A stretch of 64,000 nucleotides of DNA, from contig NZ_CP082322.1 of NCBI RefSeq assembly GCF_019884725.1, positions 3,315,831 to 3,379,830 on the forward strand, read 5' to 3'. Positions within the stretch are counted from its first letter, which is position 1. Each line of letters opens with the position of its first letter. This document shows positions 7,948-17,852 of the stretch, one piece after another. This DNA comes from Leucobacter tenebrionis (GTDB lineage Bacteria; Actinomycetota; Actinomycetes; Actinomycetales; Microbacteriaceae). The notes beneath the pieces were generated by a model. It was not told the DNA's origin, made no database searches, and was given only the letters and a program-made list of their open reading frames with translations. The translations under genes and the position numbers were made by a program.

Positions 7948-9744
7948 ATGCGAGCACTCCGCGGCTCCGCCCTGCGGCGCACGCTGGCGCTGATCATCAT
8001 CATCGCCGCTGCCCTCCTCTTCCTGGTGCGCCTGATCGACGTGCAGATGGTCTCCGCCGCGGCACTGAACGAGGACGCGCGCGACAAGCGGGCGGTGCCG
8101 GTGAAGATCCCGAGCGTGCGCGGCGATATCGTCGACCGCAACGGCGAGGTGCTCGCGACCACCGACGAGCGCTACGACGTGCAGCTCTCGCCGAAGAACA
8201 CGAAGCTGAACGGCGGCAAGTTCCCCCGACCCGACCTCGAGCGCGGCGTCGGCACGGTGACGGTGACCGCGAAGGAGGCCTTCGCCGAGATCGGCGCGAT
8301 CACCGGGCAGTCCGAGGAGGAGATCCAGAAGATCGTCGATGACGCTCTCGCTGACAACCCCAAATCAGACTTCGCCTACGTGAAGCGCGGCATCGACCTG
8401 CCGACGCTGAACAAGCTGAAGAAACTGCAGATCCCGTGGCTGACCTTCGACCAGCACCACACGCGCGACTACCCGAACGGCGCCGTAGCGGGCAACCTGA
8501 TCGGTTTCAACGGGTTCGAGGGGGTGCCGCAGGCGGGCGTCGAGGTGTCGCAGGACGAGTGCCTGACCGGCGTGGACGGCCAGGAGACCTACGAGCGCGG
8601 TGCCGACGGGGTGGCGCTCCCGGGCAGCGTCGTCGTCACCGAGAAGGCGGTCGACGGAGGCACCGTCGACCTCACGATCGATCTCGACCTGCAGTGGGAG
8701 GCGCAGCAGGCGATCAACGCGCAGGTGCAGGACGTCGCAGCCGAGTGGGGGCTGCTCGTGATCATGGATGTGAAGACCGGCGAACTGGTCGCCGTCGCCG
8801 AGGACGGCTCGGTCGATCCGAACGACGTCGACGCGTCGGACCCGGAGAAGCGCGAGGCGCGATCCTTCACCTCTCCCTACGAGCCCGGATCGACCTTCAA
8901 GACCATCACCGCCGCGGCGCTCATCGACCAGGGGGTCGCGACGCCGTACACGCAGAACCTCACGCCCGACTACCTCGAGCCCGAGCCCGGGGTGCGCTTC
9001 GGCGACTCCTTCAGCCACCCCGACATGCCCTGGACGCTGACCGGCATCCTCACCCAGTCGTCGAACGTCGGAACCGCCACGCTGGGCACGATGCTCAGCC
9101 CCGAGACCCGCTACGACTACCTGCAGCGCTTCGGCATCGGCGTCGGCACCCAGGCCGGGCTGCCGGTCGAGGACTCGGGCATGCTCTTTCCGCCCGACCA
9201 GTGGGATCGCCAGACCTCCTACAACACGACGTTCGGCCAGGGCCTCTCCTCGACGATCGTGCAGACGGCGGGCGTCTACCAGACCATCGCCAACGGCGGG
9301 GTGCGCGTGCCGCCGAGCCTCGTGCACAGCTGCACCGACGGCAACGGGAAGCAGACGGTGATGGATCACGGCGATCCCCAGCGCGCGGTCTCCGAGGACA
9401 CGGCGTCCCAGGTGATGCAGATGCTCGAGACCGTGGTCGCGGAGGGGTGGTACACCGACTTCGTGTCGATCCCCGGCTACCGGATCGCAGGCAAGACGGG
9501 CACGGCCGAGCAGGTGGACCCGGCGACCGGGCTCTACCGCACCGACTACGTGAACTCCTTCGCGGGCATCTTCCCCGCAGACGACCCCCGCTACGTCGCT
9601 GTAGCATCGATAGCGTTCCCGAAGGACGGTGACGGCGGCGTCGCTGCGATCACGGCGTTCCGCGAGGCCGCCGAGGCGACGATCCGCACCTTCCGCATCC
9701 CTCCCTCCACAGGGACTTTCGAACCGCTCCCCACGGAGTACTGA
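7948..9744 (+). CDS. ftsI: septal peptidoglycan transpeptidase FtsI (PBP3)
   Basis: 598-aa class B penicillin-binding protein that cross-links septal peptidoglycan with FtsW. N-terminal anchor at about residues 10-32 (TLALIIIIAAALLFLVRLID), dimerisation domain, then the transpeptidase domain with active-site STFK (Ser315-Lys318), SSN (Ser371-Asn373) and KTG (516-518). The start is ATG 7948 with GAGAGGAGAGGG in front. The 110 bases after ftsL are GC-rich with repeated CGGCCGGACC words and no gene. No PASTA domain is present. Confidence 0.96.
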   Translation: MRALRGSALRRTLALIIIIAAALLFLVRLIDVQMVSAAALNEDARDKRAVPVKIPSVRGDIVDRNGEVLATTDERYDVQLSPKNTKLNGGKFPRPDLERGVGTVTVTAKEAFAEIGAITGQSEEEIQKIVDDALADNPKSDFAYVKRGIDLPTLNKLKKLQIPWLTFDQHHTRDYPNGAVAGNLIGFNGFEGVPQAGVEVSQDECLTGVDGQETYERGADGVALPGSVVVTEKAVDGGTVDLTIDLDLQWEAQQAINAQVQDVAAEWGLLVIMDVKTGELVAVAEDGSVDPNDVDASDPEKREARSFTSPYEPGSTFKTITAAALIDQGVATPYTQNLTPDYLEPEPGVRFGDSFSHPDMPWTLTGILTQSSNVGTATLGTMLSPETRYDYLQRFGIGVGTQAGLPVEDSGMLFPPDQWDRQTSYNTTFGQGLSSTIVQTAGVYQTIANGGVRVPPSLVHSCTDGNGKQTVMDHGDPQRAVSEDTASQVMQMLETVVAEGWYTDFVSIPGYRIAGKTGTAEQVDPATGLYRTDYVNSFAGIFPADDPRYVAVASIAFPKDGDGGVAAITAFREAAEATIRTFRIPPSTGTFEPLPTEY

Positions 9745-9770
9745 CCATACCCTCGCAGGAGGCACACGCA

Positions 9771-11378
9771 GTGAGTACCGGAGATGCCCTGAGCATCCGA
9801 CCGCAGCATCCCGCACCCGCCCGGCTCGACGAGCTGGCGGTGCGCTTCGCACTCGAACCCCGCGGCGAGACCGCGGACCTCGCCGTCACGGGGGTCACCC
9901 TCGACTCGCGCGATGTGCGCCCGGGGGATCTCTACGCCGCGCTCCCGGGGGCCCGCCGGCACGGTGCGTCGTTCGCCCGGCAGGCGGAGGCCTCGGGTGC
10001 GGTCGCGATCCTCACCGACGACGAGGGCGAGCGCATCGCGCGCGAGGCGGGAACCGCGCTGCCGATCCTCGTCTCCGAGCAGCACCCGCGCGAGATCCTC
10101 GGCGAGGTCGCCGCGAAGATCTACGGCACCGGTGCTCACGGCACCGATGCTCACGGTACCGATGCTCACGGCGCCGGCGACTTCGCCGCCAAGATCTTCG
10201 GGATCACCGGCACGAACGGCAAGACGAGCGTCGTGTACCTGCTCGCCGAGCTGCTGCGAGCAGCCGGCTTCACGCCGGGCCTGAGCTCGACCGCCGAGCG
10301 GCGGATCGGCGATGAGGTGATCGTCTCCGATCTCACGAGCCCGGAGGCTCCCGAGCTGCACGCGCTGCTCGCCCGGATGGGGGAGAAGGGCGTCGACGGT
10401 GTGGCGCTCGAGGTCTCCGCGCACGCGGTCGAGCGGCACCGCATCGACGGCGTGCGCTTCGACGTGGTCGCCTTCAACAACTTCTCGCAGGACCATCTCG
10501 ACGACTTCGGCGACATGGAGAGCTACTTCGCCGCGAAGCTCGCGCTCTTCTCGCCCGAGCACGCCGAGCGGGGCGTGGTGGTGGTCGACTCGCCGTACGG
10601 GCAGCGGATCGCGCGGGAATCGCGGATCCCGGTCACCCGGCTGGCGACGGAGTACGGGCAGGACGCCGATTGGCACCTCGCGGTCACGCGGCAGACGATC
10701 GACGGGGTGTCGTTCGTGCTGCAGGGCCCGGGCGGTGCGCACTTCCGCGGCAGCGTTCCGATGTTCGGCCGGTTCATGGCGGAGAACGCCGCGCTCGCGC
10801 TCATCATGCTGCACGAGGCCGGCGTGCCGCTCGAGCGCGTCGAGGCCGGGCTCGAGCACGGCCGGATCCCCGTCTACATCCCGGGCCGCCTCGAGGCGAT
10901 GAACCCGAAGCTGCCACTCGAGGCCGGCCCCCGCTTCTACGTCGACTACGGGCACACCCCCGGGGCCTTCGCCGCCATGCTCGACGCGCTCGGCGAGGTG
11001 GCTCCCGGCAGGATCATCTTCATGTTCGGCGCCGACGGCGATCGCGACACCACGAAGCGCGAGGAGATGGGGCGGATCGCGGCGGCGGGATCCGATGTCC
11101 TCATCGTCTGCGACTACCACCCGCGCTCCGAACCGCCCGAGGCGATCCGCGCGCAGCTCATCGCGGGGGCGCGCTCGGCGAATCGCGCGGAGGTGATCGA
11201 GGAGGGGGACCCGCGCGCCGCGATCCGTCTCGCCATTTCGCTCGCCCGAGCCGGTGACGTTATCCTGTATGCCGGTCCCGGACACGAGGACTATCAGGAA
11301 GTCGCCGGTCAGCATCTGCCGTACTCGGCGCGTGATGAGGTACGCGGGGCGCTCCGCGAGGCAGGATTGCTTCCGTGA
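9771..11378 (+). CDS. murE: UDP-N-acetylmuramoyl-tripeptide synthetase MurE (non-DAP type)
   Basis: Adds the third residue of the peptidoglycan stem peptide in an ATP-dependent cytoplasmic reaction. 535 aa; ATP loop GITGTNGKTS at about 145-154; central LEVSAHAVERHRIDGVRFDV; C-terminal ligase domain with DYGHTPGAF. The diaminopimelate motif DNPR is replaced: the aligned segment reads CDYHPRSE (about 447-454). This argues against meso-DAP as substrate and fits the variable third residue (Lys, Orn, diaminobutyrate, homoserine) known in Microbacteriaceae. A 15-base repeat unit (GTDAH) lies between the N-terminal and ATP domains. The start is GTG 9771; the stop overlaps murF. Confidence 0.94.
   Translation: MSTGDALSIRPQHPAPARLDELAVRFALEPRGETADLAVTGVTLDSRDVRPGDLYAALPGARRHGASFARQAEASGAVAILTDDEGERIAREAGTALPILVSEQHPREILGEVAAKIYGTGAHGTDAHGTDAHGAGDFAAKIFGITGTNGKTSVVYLLAELLRAAGFTPGLSSTAERRIGDEVIVSDLTSPEAPELHALLARMGEKGVDGVALEVSAHAVERHRIDGVRFDVVAFNNFSQDHLDDFGDMESYFAAKLALFSPEHAERGVVVVDSPYGQRIARESRIPVTRLATEYGQDADWHLAVTRQTIDGVSFVLQGPGGAHFRGSVPMFGRFMAENAALALIMLHEAGVPLERVEAGLEHGRIPVYIPGRLEAMNPKLPLEAGPRFYVDYGHTPGAFAAMLDALGEVAPGRIIFMFGADGDRDTTKREEMGRIAAAGSDVLIVCDYHPRSEPPEAIRAQLIAGARSANRAEVIEEGDPRAAIRLAISLARAGDVILYAGPGHEDYQEVAGQHLPYSARDEVRGALREAGLLP
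10125..10169 (+). repeat. three in-frame 15-bp repeats inside murE
   Basis: Units at 10125, 10140 and 10155 differ by one or two bases and encode GTGAH, GTDAH, GTDAH. They sit between AAKIYG and AAKIFG, which are themselves similar, so the interdomain linker seems to have grown by nested duplication. Confidence 0.85.
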
Positions 11379-12826
11379 TTGAACTGACGTTGGAAGAGGT
11401 CGCGCTCGCGACCGGCGGACGACTGGTGCCGGGATCGGGCGAACCCCGAGCCACCGTGCGAGGCGAGTCGCAGACCGACTCGCGCGAGGTGCGGCCCGGG
11501 CAGATCTTCTTCGCCCGCCGCGGCGAGGAGACCGACGGTCATCTGTTCGCCGGCAAGGCGGTCGAGGCGGGGGTCGCGTTGCTCGTCGTCGAGCGGGAGC
11601 TCGACGAGCGTGAACTCAGTGTCGAGCGGGAGCTCGACGAGCGCGTGCCGCAGATCGTGGTCGCCGACAGCACCGCCGCGCTCGGCGCCCTCGCGACCGA
11701 GGTGGTTCGTCGCGTGCGCGCCCGCGGGGAGCTGACGATCGTGGGGATCACGGGATCCAACGGCAAGACCACCACCAAGAACCTCGTGGCCGCGATGGCG
11801 GAGCGGATCGGGCCGACGGTCGCCTCCGCGAAGTCGTTCAACAACGAGGTGGGCGGTCCGCTCACCATGCTGCGCGTCGACGACACGACCCGCACGCTCG
11901 TCGCTGAGATGGGGGCGAGCGCCGAGGGGGAGATCGCGAGGCTCACCGCGATGGCCCCGCCGCACATCGGCGTGGTGCTCTCGGTCGGCCTCGCGCACGC
12001 GGGGGAGTTCGGGGGCATCGAGACGACGTTCCGCACGAAGAGCGAGATGGTGCGCGACCTCCCCGAGAGCGCCGTGGCGGTGCTCAACCGCGACGACCCC
12101 CGCGTCTCGCAGATGGCCGAGCTCACCCGCGCCCGCGTGCTCTGGTTCGGGCTGCACCCCGAGGCGCACGTGCGCGCGAGCGACGTCGACGCCTCGGCCG
12201 ACGGCACCCGATTCACGCTGCACGCCGCGCTGCCTGGCCGCGATGTCGAGTCGCTGCCCGTGCACTTTCGCGTGCTCGGCGAGCACCACGTGATGAACGC
12301 CCTGGCAGCCGCAGCCATCGGTCTCGAGCTCGGGCTGCCGCTCCCGGCTATCGTCGAGGAGCTCGAGGCCGCCGCGCTCGCAGCCCCCGGTCGCATGCAG
12401 GTGCTCGGGGGTCGCGACGACATCACGATCATCAACGACGCGTACAACGCCAGCCCCGACTCGATGAGCGCCGCCCTGCGCACGCTCGCGCAGATCCGCA
12501 AGCCCGAGGGCCGCACGGTGGCGGTGCTCGGCGCGATGAGCGAGCTCGGGGAGTACTCGATCGAGGAGCACATCCGGATCGGCCTGCAGGCCGTGCGCCT
12601 GCGCATCTCCGAGCTGGTCGTCGTCGGCAAGGAGGCGCGCCACCTGCACATCAGCGCCATCAACGAGGGGTCGTGGGACGGCGAGAGCGTGTTCTTCGAG
12701 TCCAAGGACGAGGCCTACGACTACCTGCTCCGCACGCTGCAGCCGCACGACACCGTGCTGGTGAAATCCTCGAACGCGGCGGGCCTGCAGTCCCTCGGCG
12801 ACCGACTGGGGGAGGCCTACGCATGA
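11375..12826 (+). CDS. murF: UDP-MurNAc-tripeptide:D-Ala-D-Ala ligase MurF
   Basis: Final cytoplasmic peptide ligase, adding D-Ala-D-Ala to UDP-MurNAc-tripeptide. 483 aa; ATP loop [12 protein letters not shown] at 124-135; family segments [12 protein letters not shown] and [11 protein letters not shown] (substrate binding) follow. The start is GTG 11375 overlapping the murE stop by four bases; the stop overlaps the mraY ATG. An 11-residue in-frame duplication ([11 protein letters not shown], then ERELDERV) lies in the N-terminal domain at about residues 73-90. Confidence 0.95.
   Translation: MIELTLEEVALATGGRLVPGSGEPRATVRGESQTDSREVRPGQIFFARRGEETDGHLFAGKAVEAGVALLVVERELDERELSVERELDERVPQIVVADSTAALGALATEVVRRVRARGELTIVGITGSNGKTTTKNLVAAMAERIGPTVASAKSFNNEVGGPLTMLRVDDTTRTLVAEMGASAEGEIARLTAMAPPHIGVVLSVGLAHAGEFGGIETTFRTKSEMVRDLPESAVAVLNRDDPRVSQMAELTRARVLWFGLHPEAHVRASDVDASADGTRFTLHAALPGRDVESLPVHFRVLGEHHVMNALAAAAIGLELGLPLPAIVEELEAAALAAPGRMQVLGGRDDITIINDAYNASPDSMSAALRTLAQIRKPEGRTVAVLGAMSELGEYSIEEHIRIGLQAVRLRISELVVVGKEARHLHISAINEGSWDGESVFFESKDEAYDYLLRTLQPHDTVLVKSSNAAGLQSLGDRLGEAYA
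11588..11643 (+). repeat. 33-bp-period in-frame duplication inside murF
   Basis: The 23 bases at 11588-11610 recur exactly at 11621-11643. The period of 33 bases keeps the frame and duplicates the charged stretch VERELDER. It is a recent-looking tandem duplication because the copies are identical. Confidence 0.85.
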
Positions 12827-13905
12827 TCGCGCTCCTGATCGCCGGCGGCTTCTCGCTGCTGTACTCGCTGCTGCTCACACCGCTCTTCGTGCGGGGCTTC
12901 AACCGCCTGCGCTGGGGGCAGCCGATCCGCGTCGACGGGCCCAAGGAGCACGAGGTGAAGCGCGGCACGCCCACGATGGGCGGCCTCATCTTCCTCTCGG
13001 GCTCCGTCATCGCCTACTTCGTCGGCAAGCTGGTGATGCGCGAGACACCGTCGCCCTCGGCGCTGCTCGTGATCCTCATGGCGGTGGGCGCCGGCCTCGT
13101 CGGGTTCATCGACGACTTCATGAAGGCCCGGCTGCAGAACTCGGCCGGACTGAACGGCTGGGCGAAGATCGTGGGCCAGGTCGTGATCGCCGTCGCCTTC
13201 GCGCTGCTCGGGCTGCGGTTCGCGAACGAGGCCGGGATCTCGCCGGTCTCGACGAGCATCTCGCTCTTCCGCGACACCTCGTTCGACTTCATGGCGCTCG
13301 GCGCGGTCGCGGGCATCGTCCTGTTCATCATCTGGATCATGGTGATCGTCACGGCGACCACCAACGCGGTCAACGTGACCGACGGCCTCGACGGCCTCGC
13401 TGCGGGCGCCGCGATCTTCGCGTTCGGCGCCTACCTCGTGATCGGCTTCTGGCAGGGTGCGCAGAGCTGCGCGATCGCTGTGGAACCCGGCTGCTACGAT
13501 GTGCGCGACCCGATGGATCTCGCGGTCATCGCCGCCGCCTTCCTCGGCGGGCTCGCGGGGTTCCTCTGGTGGAACACCAACCCGGCCAAGGTGTTCATGG
13601 GCGATACCGGTTCGATGGCGATCGGCGGCGCGATCGCCGCTCTCGCGATCCTCACCCGCACCGAGATCCTGCTCGTGCTCGTCGGCGGCCTCTTCATCAT
13701 CGAGACCGGATCGGTGATCCTGCAGCGCCTCTACTTCAAGGTGACGAAGGGCAAGCGCATCTTCCTGATGAGCCCGATCCATCACCACTTCGAGCTCAAG
13801 GGCTGGGCCGAGGTCACGGTCGTGGTGCGGTTCTGGATCGTCGCCGGCCTGTTCGCGATCGCGGGCGTCGGCGCGTTCTACGGCGAATGGCTGCTGCAGC
13901 AGTGA
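12823..13905 (+). CDS. mraY: phospho-MurNAc-pentapeptide transferase MraY
   Basis: Integral membrane enzyme that transfers phospho-MurNAc-pentapeptide to undecaprenyl phosphate to make lipid I. 360 aa with about ten membrane segments. Family motifs: [14 protein letters not shown] near residue 45, FIDDFMKAR (Asp-Asp), [27 protein letters not shown] and [13 protein letters not shown] 12823 overlaps the murF stop. The frame stays open upstream to 12673, but that part lies inside murF and is not family sequence. Confidence 0.96.
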   Translation: MIALLIAGGFSLLYSLLLTPLFVRGFNRLRWGQPIRVDGPKEHEVKRGTPTMGGLIFLSGSVIAYFVGKLVMRETPSPSALLVILMAVGAGLVGFIDDFMKARLQNSAGLNGWAKIVGQVVIAVAFALLGLRFANEAGISPVSTSISLFRDTSFDFMALGAVAGIVLFIIWIMVIVTATTNAVNVTDGLDGLAAGAAIFAFGAYLVIGFWQGAQSCAIAVEPGCYDVRDPMDLAVIAAAFLGGLAGFLWWNTNPAKVFMGDTGSMAIGGAIAALAILTRTEILLVLVGGLFIIETGSVILQRLYFKVTKGKRIFLMSPIHHHFELKGWAEVTVVVRFWIVAGLFAIAGVGAFYGEWLLQQ

Positions 13906-13916
13906 CGGAGCGGGAT

Positions 13917-15467
13917 ATGACTGAGACTTCTGGGGGCGGCATGGATGAGGCGGATCGGAGCGCCGAGCGGGTGCTCGCGCTGTCGAGCTGGCACGCCGAC
14001 TGGTCGGGGCTGCGCGTCGCGGTGCTCGGGCTCGGCGTGACCGGGTTCTCGGTAGCCGACACCCTCGTGGAGCTCGGGTCGCGCGTGCGGGTCATCTACG
14101 GGGCGCCGGACGAGGATCGCGAGCGCCTGCTCGACGTCATCGGCTCCGAGCGGTTCTGCGCCGACAGCAACCCCGAGCAGCTCGGCGACCTGGCCGCGTT
14201 CGGCCCCGACCTGGTGATCGTGTCGCCCGGCTACCGGCCGGACCACCCGCTCACGGCGTGGGCGGAGCAGCGCGGCATTCCCGTGTGGGGCGACATCGAG
14301 CTGGGATGGCGGCTGCGCGACAAGACGGATCGTGTCGCCGATTGGATCTGCATCACCGGCACCAACGGCAAGACGACCACGACGCAGCTCACCGCGCACA
14401 TGCTCGTCGCGGGCGGGCTGCGCGCCACGCCGGCCGGCAACATCGGCACACCGATCCTCGACGCCCTGCGGGATCCGCAGGGGTACGACGCGATCGTCGT
14501 GGAGCTCTCGAGCTTCCAGCTGGAGCGCTTGCGCTTGGGATCCGGGGCCGGCGTCGTCTCGCCGTACGCGAGCGCCTGCCTCAACTTCGCCGATGATCAC
14601 CTCGACTGGCACGGCGGGCCGGAGGCCTACTGGGCGGCGAAGGCGAAGGTGTACGAGCACACGCAGGTCGCATGCGTCTACAACCGGGCCGACGCCGAGA
14701 CGGAGCGCATGGTCGAGGAGGCCGATGTCGTCGAGGGGGCGCGCGCCATCAGCTTCGGACTCGATTCTCCGCCGCCGAGCGGCTTCGGCGTGGTCGAGGG
14801 GATCCTCGTCGATCGCGGCTTCCACGCCGAGCGGCGCAGCGAGGCCTACGAGCTCGTGACCGTCGACGAACTCGCCGACCGCGGCATCGCCGCGCCCCAC
14901 ATGGTGCAGAACGTGCTCGCCGCGAGCGCGCTCGCCCGCGCCCGCGGGGTCGAACCCGCTGAGATCGCCCAGGCGATCCTGAACTTCACTCCCGACGCGC
15001 ACCGTGCCCAGCAGCTCGGCGAGCGCCTCGGCGCGCACTGGATCGACGACTCGAAGGCGACGAACGCGCACGCCGCGGACGCGTCGCTGCGGGCGCTGCA
15101 GCGGGTCGTGTGGATCGTCGGCGGCCTGCTCAAGGGCGTGGACATCGGCGAGCTCGTCGCTGAGCACGCGCACCGGCTGCGCGGCGTCGTGGTGATCGGC
15201 TCCGAGCGTGCCGAGGTGCTGGCCGCTCTCGAGGCGCACGCCTCGGATGTGCCCCGCGTCGAGATCGTGCCCGAGCACTCGGGACGCGAGGATGTGCCGG
15301 CGGGATCGGCGGGCGAGGTGATGACCCGCGCCGTGCAGGCCGCAGCGTCGCTCGCGACCGCGGGGGACACGGTGCTGCTCGCGCCGGCCGCCGCCTCCAT
15401 GGATCAGTTCAAGGATTACCCAGATCGCGGCCGCCAGTTCCAGGCGGCCGTGAGCGAACTGGAGTGA
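13917..15467 (+). CDS. murD: UDP-MurNAc-L-alanine:D-glutamate ligase MurD
   Basis: Adds D-glutamate to UDP-MurNAc-L-Ala. About 516 aa. N-terminal nucleotide-sugar fold with VLGLGVTGFSVADTL near residue 40, ATP loop ITGTNGKTTTTQ near 146-157, VELSSFQLERL, and a C-terminal domain with DDSKATNAHA. ATG 13917 is preferred because GGAGC lies 6 bases upstream; GTG 13902, overlapping the mraY stop, is in frame and also possible. Confidence 0.95.
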   Translation: MTETSGGGMDEADRSAERVLALSSWHADWSGLRVAVLGLGVTGFSVADTLVELGSRVRVIYGAPDEDRERLLDVIGSERFCADSNPEQLGDLAAFGPDLVIVSPGYRPDHPLTAWAEQRGIPVWGDIELGWRLRDKTDRVADWICITGTNGKTTTTQLTAHMLVAGGLRATPAGNIGTPILDALRDPQGYDAIVVELSSFQLERLRLGSGAGVVSPYASACLNFADDHLDWHGGPEAYWAAKAKVYEHTQVACVYNRADAETERMVEEADVVEGARAISFGLDSPPPSGFGVVEGILVDRGFHAERRSEAYELVTVDELADRGIAAPHMVQNVLAASALARARGVEPAEIAQAILNFTPDAHRAQQLGERLGAHWIDDSKATNAHAADASLRALQRVVWIVGGLLKGVDIGELVAEHAHRLRGVVVIGSERAEVLAALEAHASDVPRVEIVPEHSGREDVPAGSAGEVMTRAVQAAASLATAGDTVLLAPAAASMDQFKDYPDRGRQFQAAVSELE

Positions 15468-16696
15468 GCGGTATGGCTCCCGAAACGCCGGAGCCGTCGG
15501 CGCGCGTTCCCGGCCAATCCCGCATCAGCCTCGGGGCCATGCTGCGCACGGGATCCGATCCCACGGTGGCCGCGCTCTACGCGATCACGGCGCTGCTCGT
15601 CGGTTTCGGGCTGATCATGGTGCTGTCCGCATCGTCGGTGACGTCGTTCGTCAACGAGCAGGGGTCGTTCGGCGGCTTCTGGCGCCAGGCGACCTTCGCG
15701 ATCATCGGGATCCCGCTCATGCTCATCGCCGCGGCGATGCCGGTGACGTTCTGGAAGCGGTGGGCGTGGGTGCTGCTCGGCTTCGGCATCCTGCTGCAGC
15801 TGCTGGTGTTCACGCCGCTCGGCTACTCGCTCTACGGCAACCGCAACTGGATCCAGATCGGCGGCTTCACCGCGCAGCCCTCGGAGGCGCTGAAGCTGGC
15901 CCTCGTCGTGTGGGTCGGGGCGGTGCTGCAGCGCAAGGAGCCCCTGCTCGGGCAGATGCGGCACGAGGTGATCCCGATCATCGTGCCGGGCGCGCTGATC
16001 GCGCTGGGCGTCGTGCTGCTCGGGCGCGACCTGGGCACCGTGCTGATCATGGCCGCGATGGTGTTCGGCGCGATGTACTTCGGGGGGATCAGCTGGAAGA
16101 CGCTCGGGGTGACGGCCCTCGGCGGTGCGCTCGCGGTCGTGCTCTTCGTCGTGACGAGCCCCAACCGCATGGCGCGTCTGCTCAGCCACGCGGGGCAGAC
16201 CGACGACTACAGCGGCCTCGACTGGCAATCGACGCACGGCATGTGGGCGCTCGCGAGCGGGGGGCTCTTCGGCGTCGGGCTCGGCAATTCGAAGGCGAAG
16301 TGGTCGTGGTTGCCGGCCGCAGACAACGACTACATCTTCGCCATCATCGGAGAGGAGCTCGGCCTCATCGGCGCGCTGCTCGTGATCGTGCTCTTCATCG
16401 TGCTCATGATCGTCATGCTGCGGGTGATCACCCGCGCTCGCGACCGCTTCGGACGCGCTGTCGTCGGCGGGATTATGGTGTGGATCGTCGGCCAGGCCTT
16501 CGTGAACATCGGCGTGGTGATCAAGGTGTTCCCCGTGCTGGGGGTGCCGCTGCCGCTCATCAGCGCGGGCGGCACGGCGCTCATCGCGTGTCTCGCGGCG
16601 ATCGGCGTCGTCATCTCCATCGCGCGCGACGGCGCGCAGTACCAGGCGGAGCTCGAGGCCGCCGCACCCGTAGGAAGGACCCGAGGTACCCGATGA
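15464..16696 (+). CDS. ftsW: lipid II polymerase / cell division protein FtsW
   Basis: SEDS-family septal peptidoglycan glycosyltransferase that works with FtsI. 410 aa with about ten membrane segments; family motifs include LIMVLSASSV, NRNWIQIGGFTAQPSEALKL, GRDLGTVLIM and PLPLISAGGTALIACLAAIG. The start is GTG 15464 overlapping the murD stop; ATG 15473 is an in-frame alternative. The stop overlaps murG. Confidence 0.95.
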   Translation: MSGMAPETPEPSARVPGQSRISLGAMLRTGSDPTVAALYAITALLVGFGLIMVLSASSVTSFVNEQGSFGGFWRQATFAIIGIPLMLIAAAMPVTFWKRWAWVLLGFGILLQLLVFTPLGYSLYGNRNWIQIGGFTAQPSEALKLALVVWVGAVLQRKEPLLGQMRHEVIPIIVPGALIALGVVLLGRDLGTVLIMAAMVFGAMYFGGISWKTLGVTALGGALAVVLFVVTSPNRMARLLSHAGQTDDYSGLDWQSTHGMWALASGGLFGVGLGNSKAKWSWLPAADNDYIFAIIGEELGLIGALLVIVLFIVLMIVMLRVITRARDRFGRAVVGGIMVWIVGQAFVNIGVVIKVFPVLGVPLPLISAGGTALIACLAAIGVVISIARDGAQYQAELEAAAPVGRTRGTR

Positions 16697-17769
16697 CCCG
16701 CTACCTGCTCGCCGGAGGCGGCACCGCCGGACACGTCAACCCGCTGCTCGCCCTCGCCGATCTCATCAGAGCCGAGGAATCGGACGCCGAGATCGTCGTG
16801 CTGGGCACCCGGGAAGGGCTCGAGGCACGGCTCGTGCCGGAGCGCGGGTACGAGCTCGTGCACATCGAGCGGCTCCCGTTCCCGCGCCGCCCGAACCTCG
16901 CCGCGCTGCGGTTCCCCGTCCGGTTCGCGCGCGCCGTGCGCGAGACCCGCGCGCTCATCCGCGAGCGCTCCATCGACGTGGTCGTCGGGTTCGGCGGATA
17001 CGCCTCGGCGCCGGCCTATCGCGCGGGCGCCAAGGAGGGCGTGCCCGTCGTGATCCACGAGGCGAACGCGAAGCCCGGCATGGCGAACAAGCTTGGGGCG
17101 CGCAGTACCCCGTACGTTGCGGTGACGTTCGAGGGCACGCCCATCGACGGCGCCCGGGTGACCGGGATGCCGTTGCGCCCCGAGATCACGGGCCTCGACC
17201 GAGCGGGCCTGCGCGCCTCCGCGCGCGAGCACTTCGGCCTCGACCCCGAGAAGCGCACGCTGCTCGTCACCGGTGGCTCGCTCGGCGCGCGCGCGATCAA
17301 CCGCGGCATCTCGGGCTCTGCGGCCGAGATCGTCGCCTCGGGCGTGCAGGTGCTGCACATCTGGGGCGGGCTCACCGAGGTCGAGGATCCCGGGGTGCCC
17401 GGCTACACGGTGATCCCGTACTGCGACCGCATGGACCTCGCGCTCTCGGCCTGCGACCTGGCGGTGTCGCGCGCCGGCTCCACGACCGTGAGCGAACTCG
17501 CCGGGCTCGGCATTCCAGCCGTCTTCGTGCCCTACAGCTATGGAAACGGCGAGCAGCGGTTCAACGCGGCGGGCGTGGTGTCGGCGGGCGGAGCGCTGAT
17601 GGTCGAGGACGAAGAGCTCACACCCGAATGGGTGCGCGGCACGCTGCTGCCGCTCGTCCGTGACGAGGTGCGCCTCGCCGCCATGTCGGAGCGCGCCCGC
17701 GGCGCCGGGACGCTCGACGGCACGGCGCGGCTGCTCGAGCTGGTGCGGGAGGCACTCGCGGCGCGCTGA
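16693..17769 (+). CDS. murG: UDP-GlcNAc:lipid I GlcNAc transferase MurG
   Basis: Peripheral membrane GT28 enzyme that converts lipid I to lipid II. 358 aa; GGGTAGHVNPLLALAD at residues 8-23 (diphosphate loop), GFGGYASAPAYRAG, VVIHEANAKPGMANKLGA, GGSLGAR and SRAGSTTVSELAGLGIP in the C-terminal nucleotide-sugar site. ATG 16693 overlaps the ftsW stop. In related genomes murC follows directly; here the next 3 kb is an insert. Confidence 0.96.
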   Translation: MTRYLLAGGGTAGHVNPLLALADLIRAEESDAEIVVLGTREGLEARLVPERGYELVHIERLPFPRRPNLAALRFPVRFARAVRETRALIRERSIDVVVGFGGYASAPAYRAGAKEGVPVVIHEANAKPGMANKLGARSTPYVAVTFEGTPIDGARVTGMPLRPEITGLDRAGLRASAREHFGLDPEKRTLLVTGGSLGARAINRGISGSAAEIVASGVQVLHIWGGLTEVEDPGVPGYTVIPYCDRMDLALSACDLAVSRAGSTTVSELAGLGIPAVFVPYSYGNGEQRFNAAGVVSAGGALMVEDEELTPEWVRGTLLPLVRDEVRLAAMSERARGAGTLDGTARLLELVREALAAR

Positions 17770-17852
17770 GCGCGGTGTCGGCCCGTTCCCTGCGCTGCGC
17801 GGCCCTGAACCTGCCGAACGGGTCGAAGAGAATATCGTCGACCCGCCGCAAT

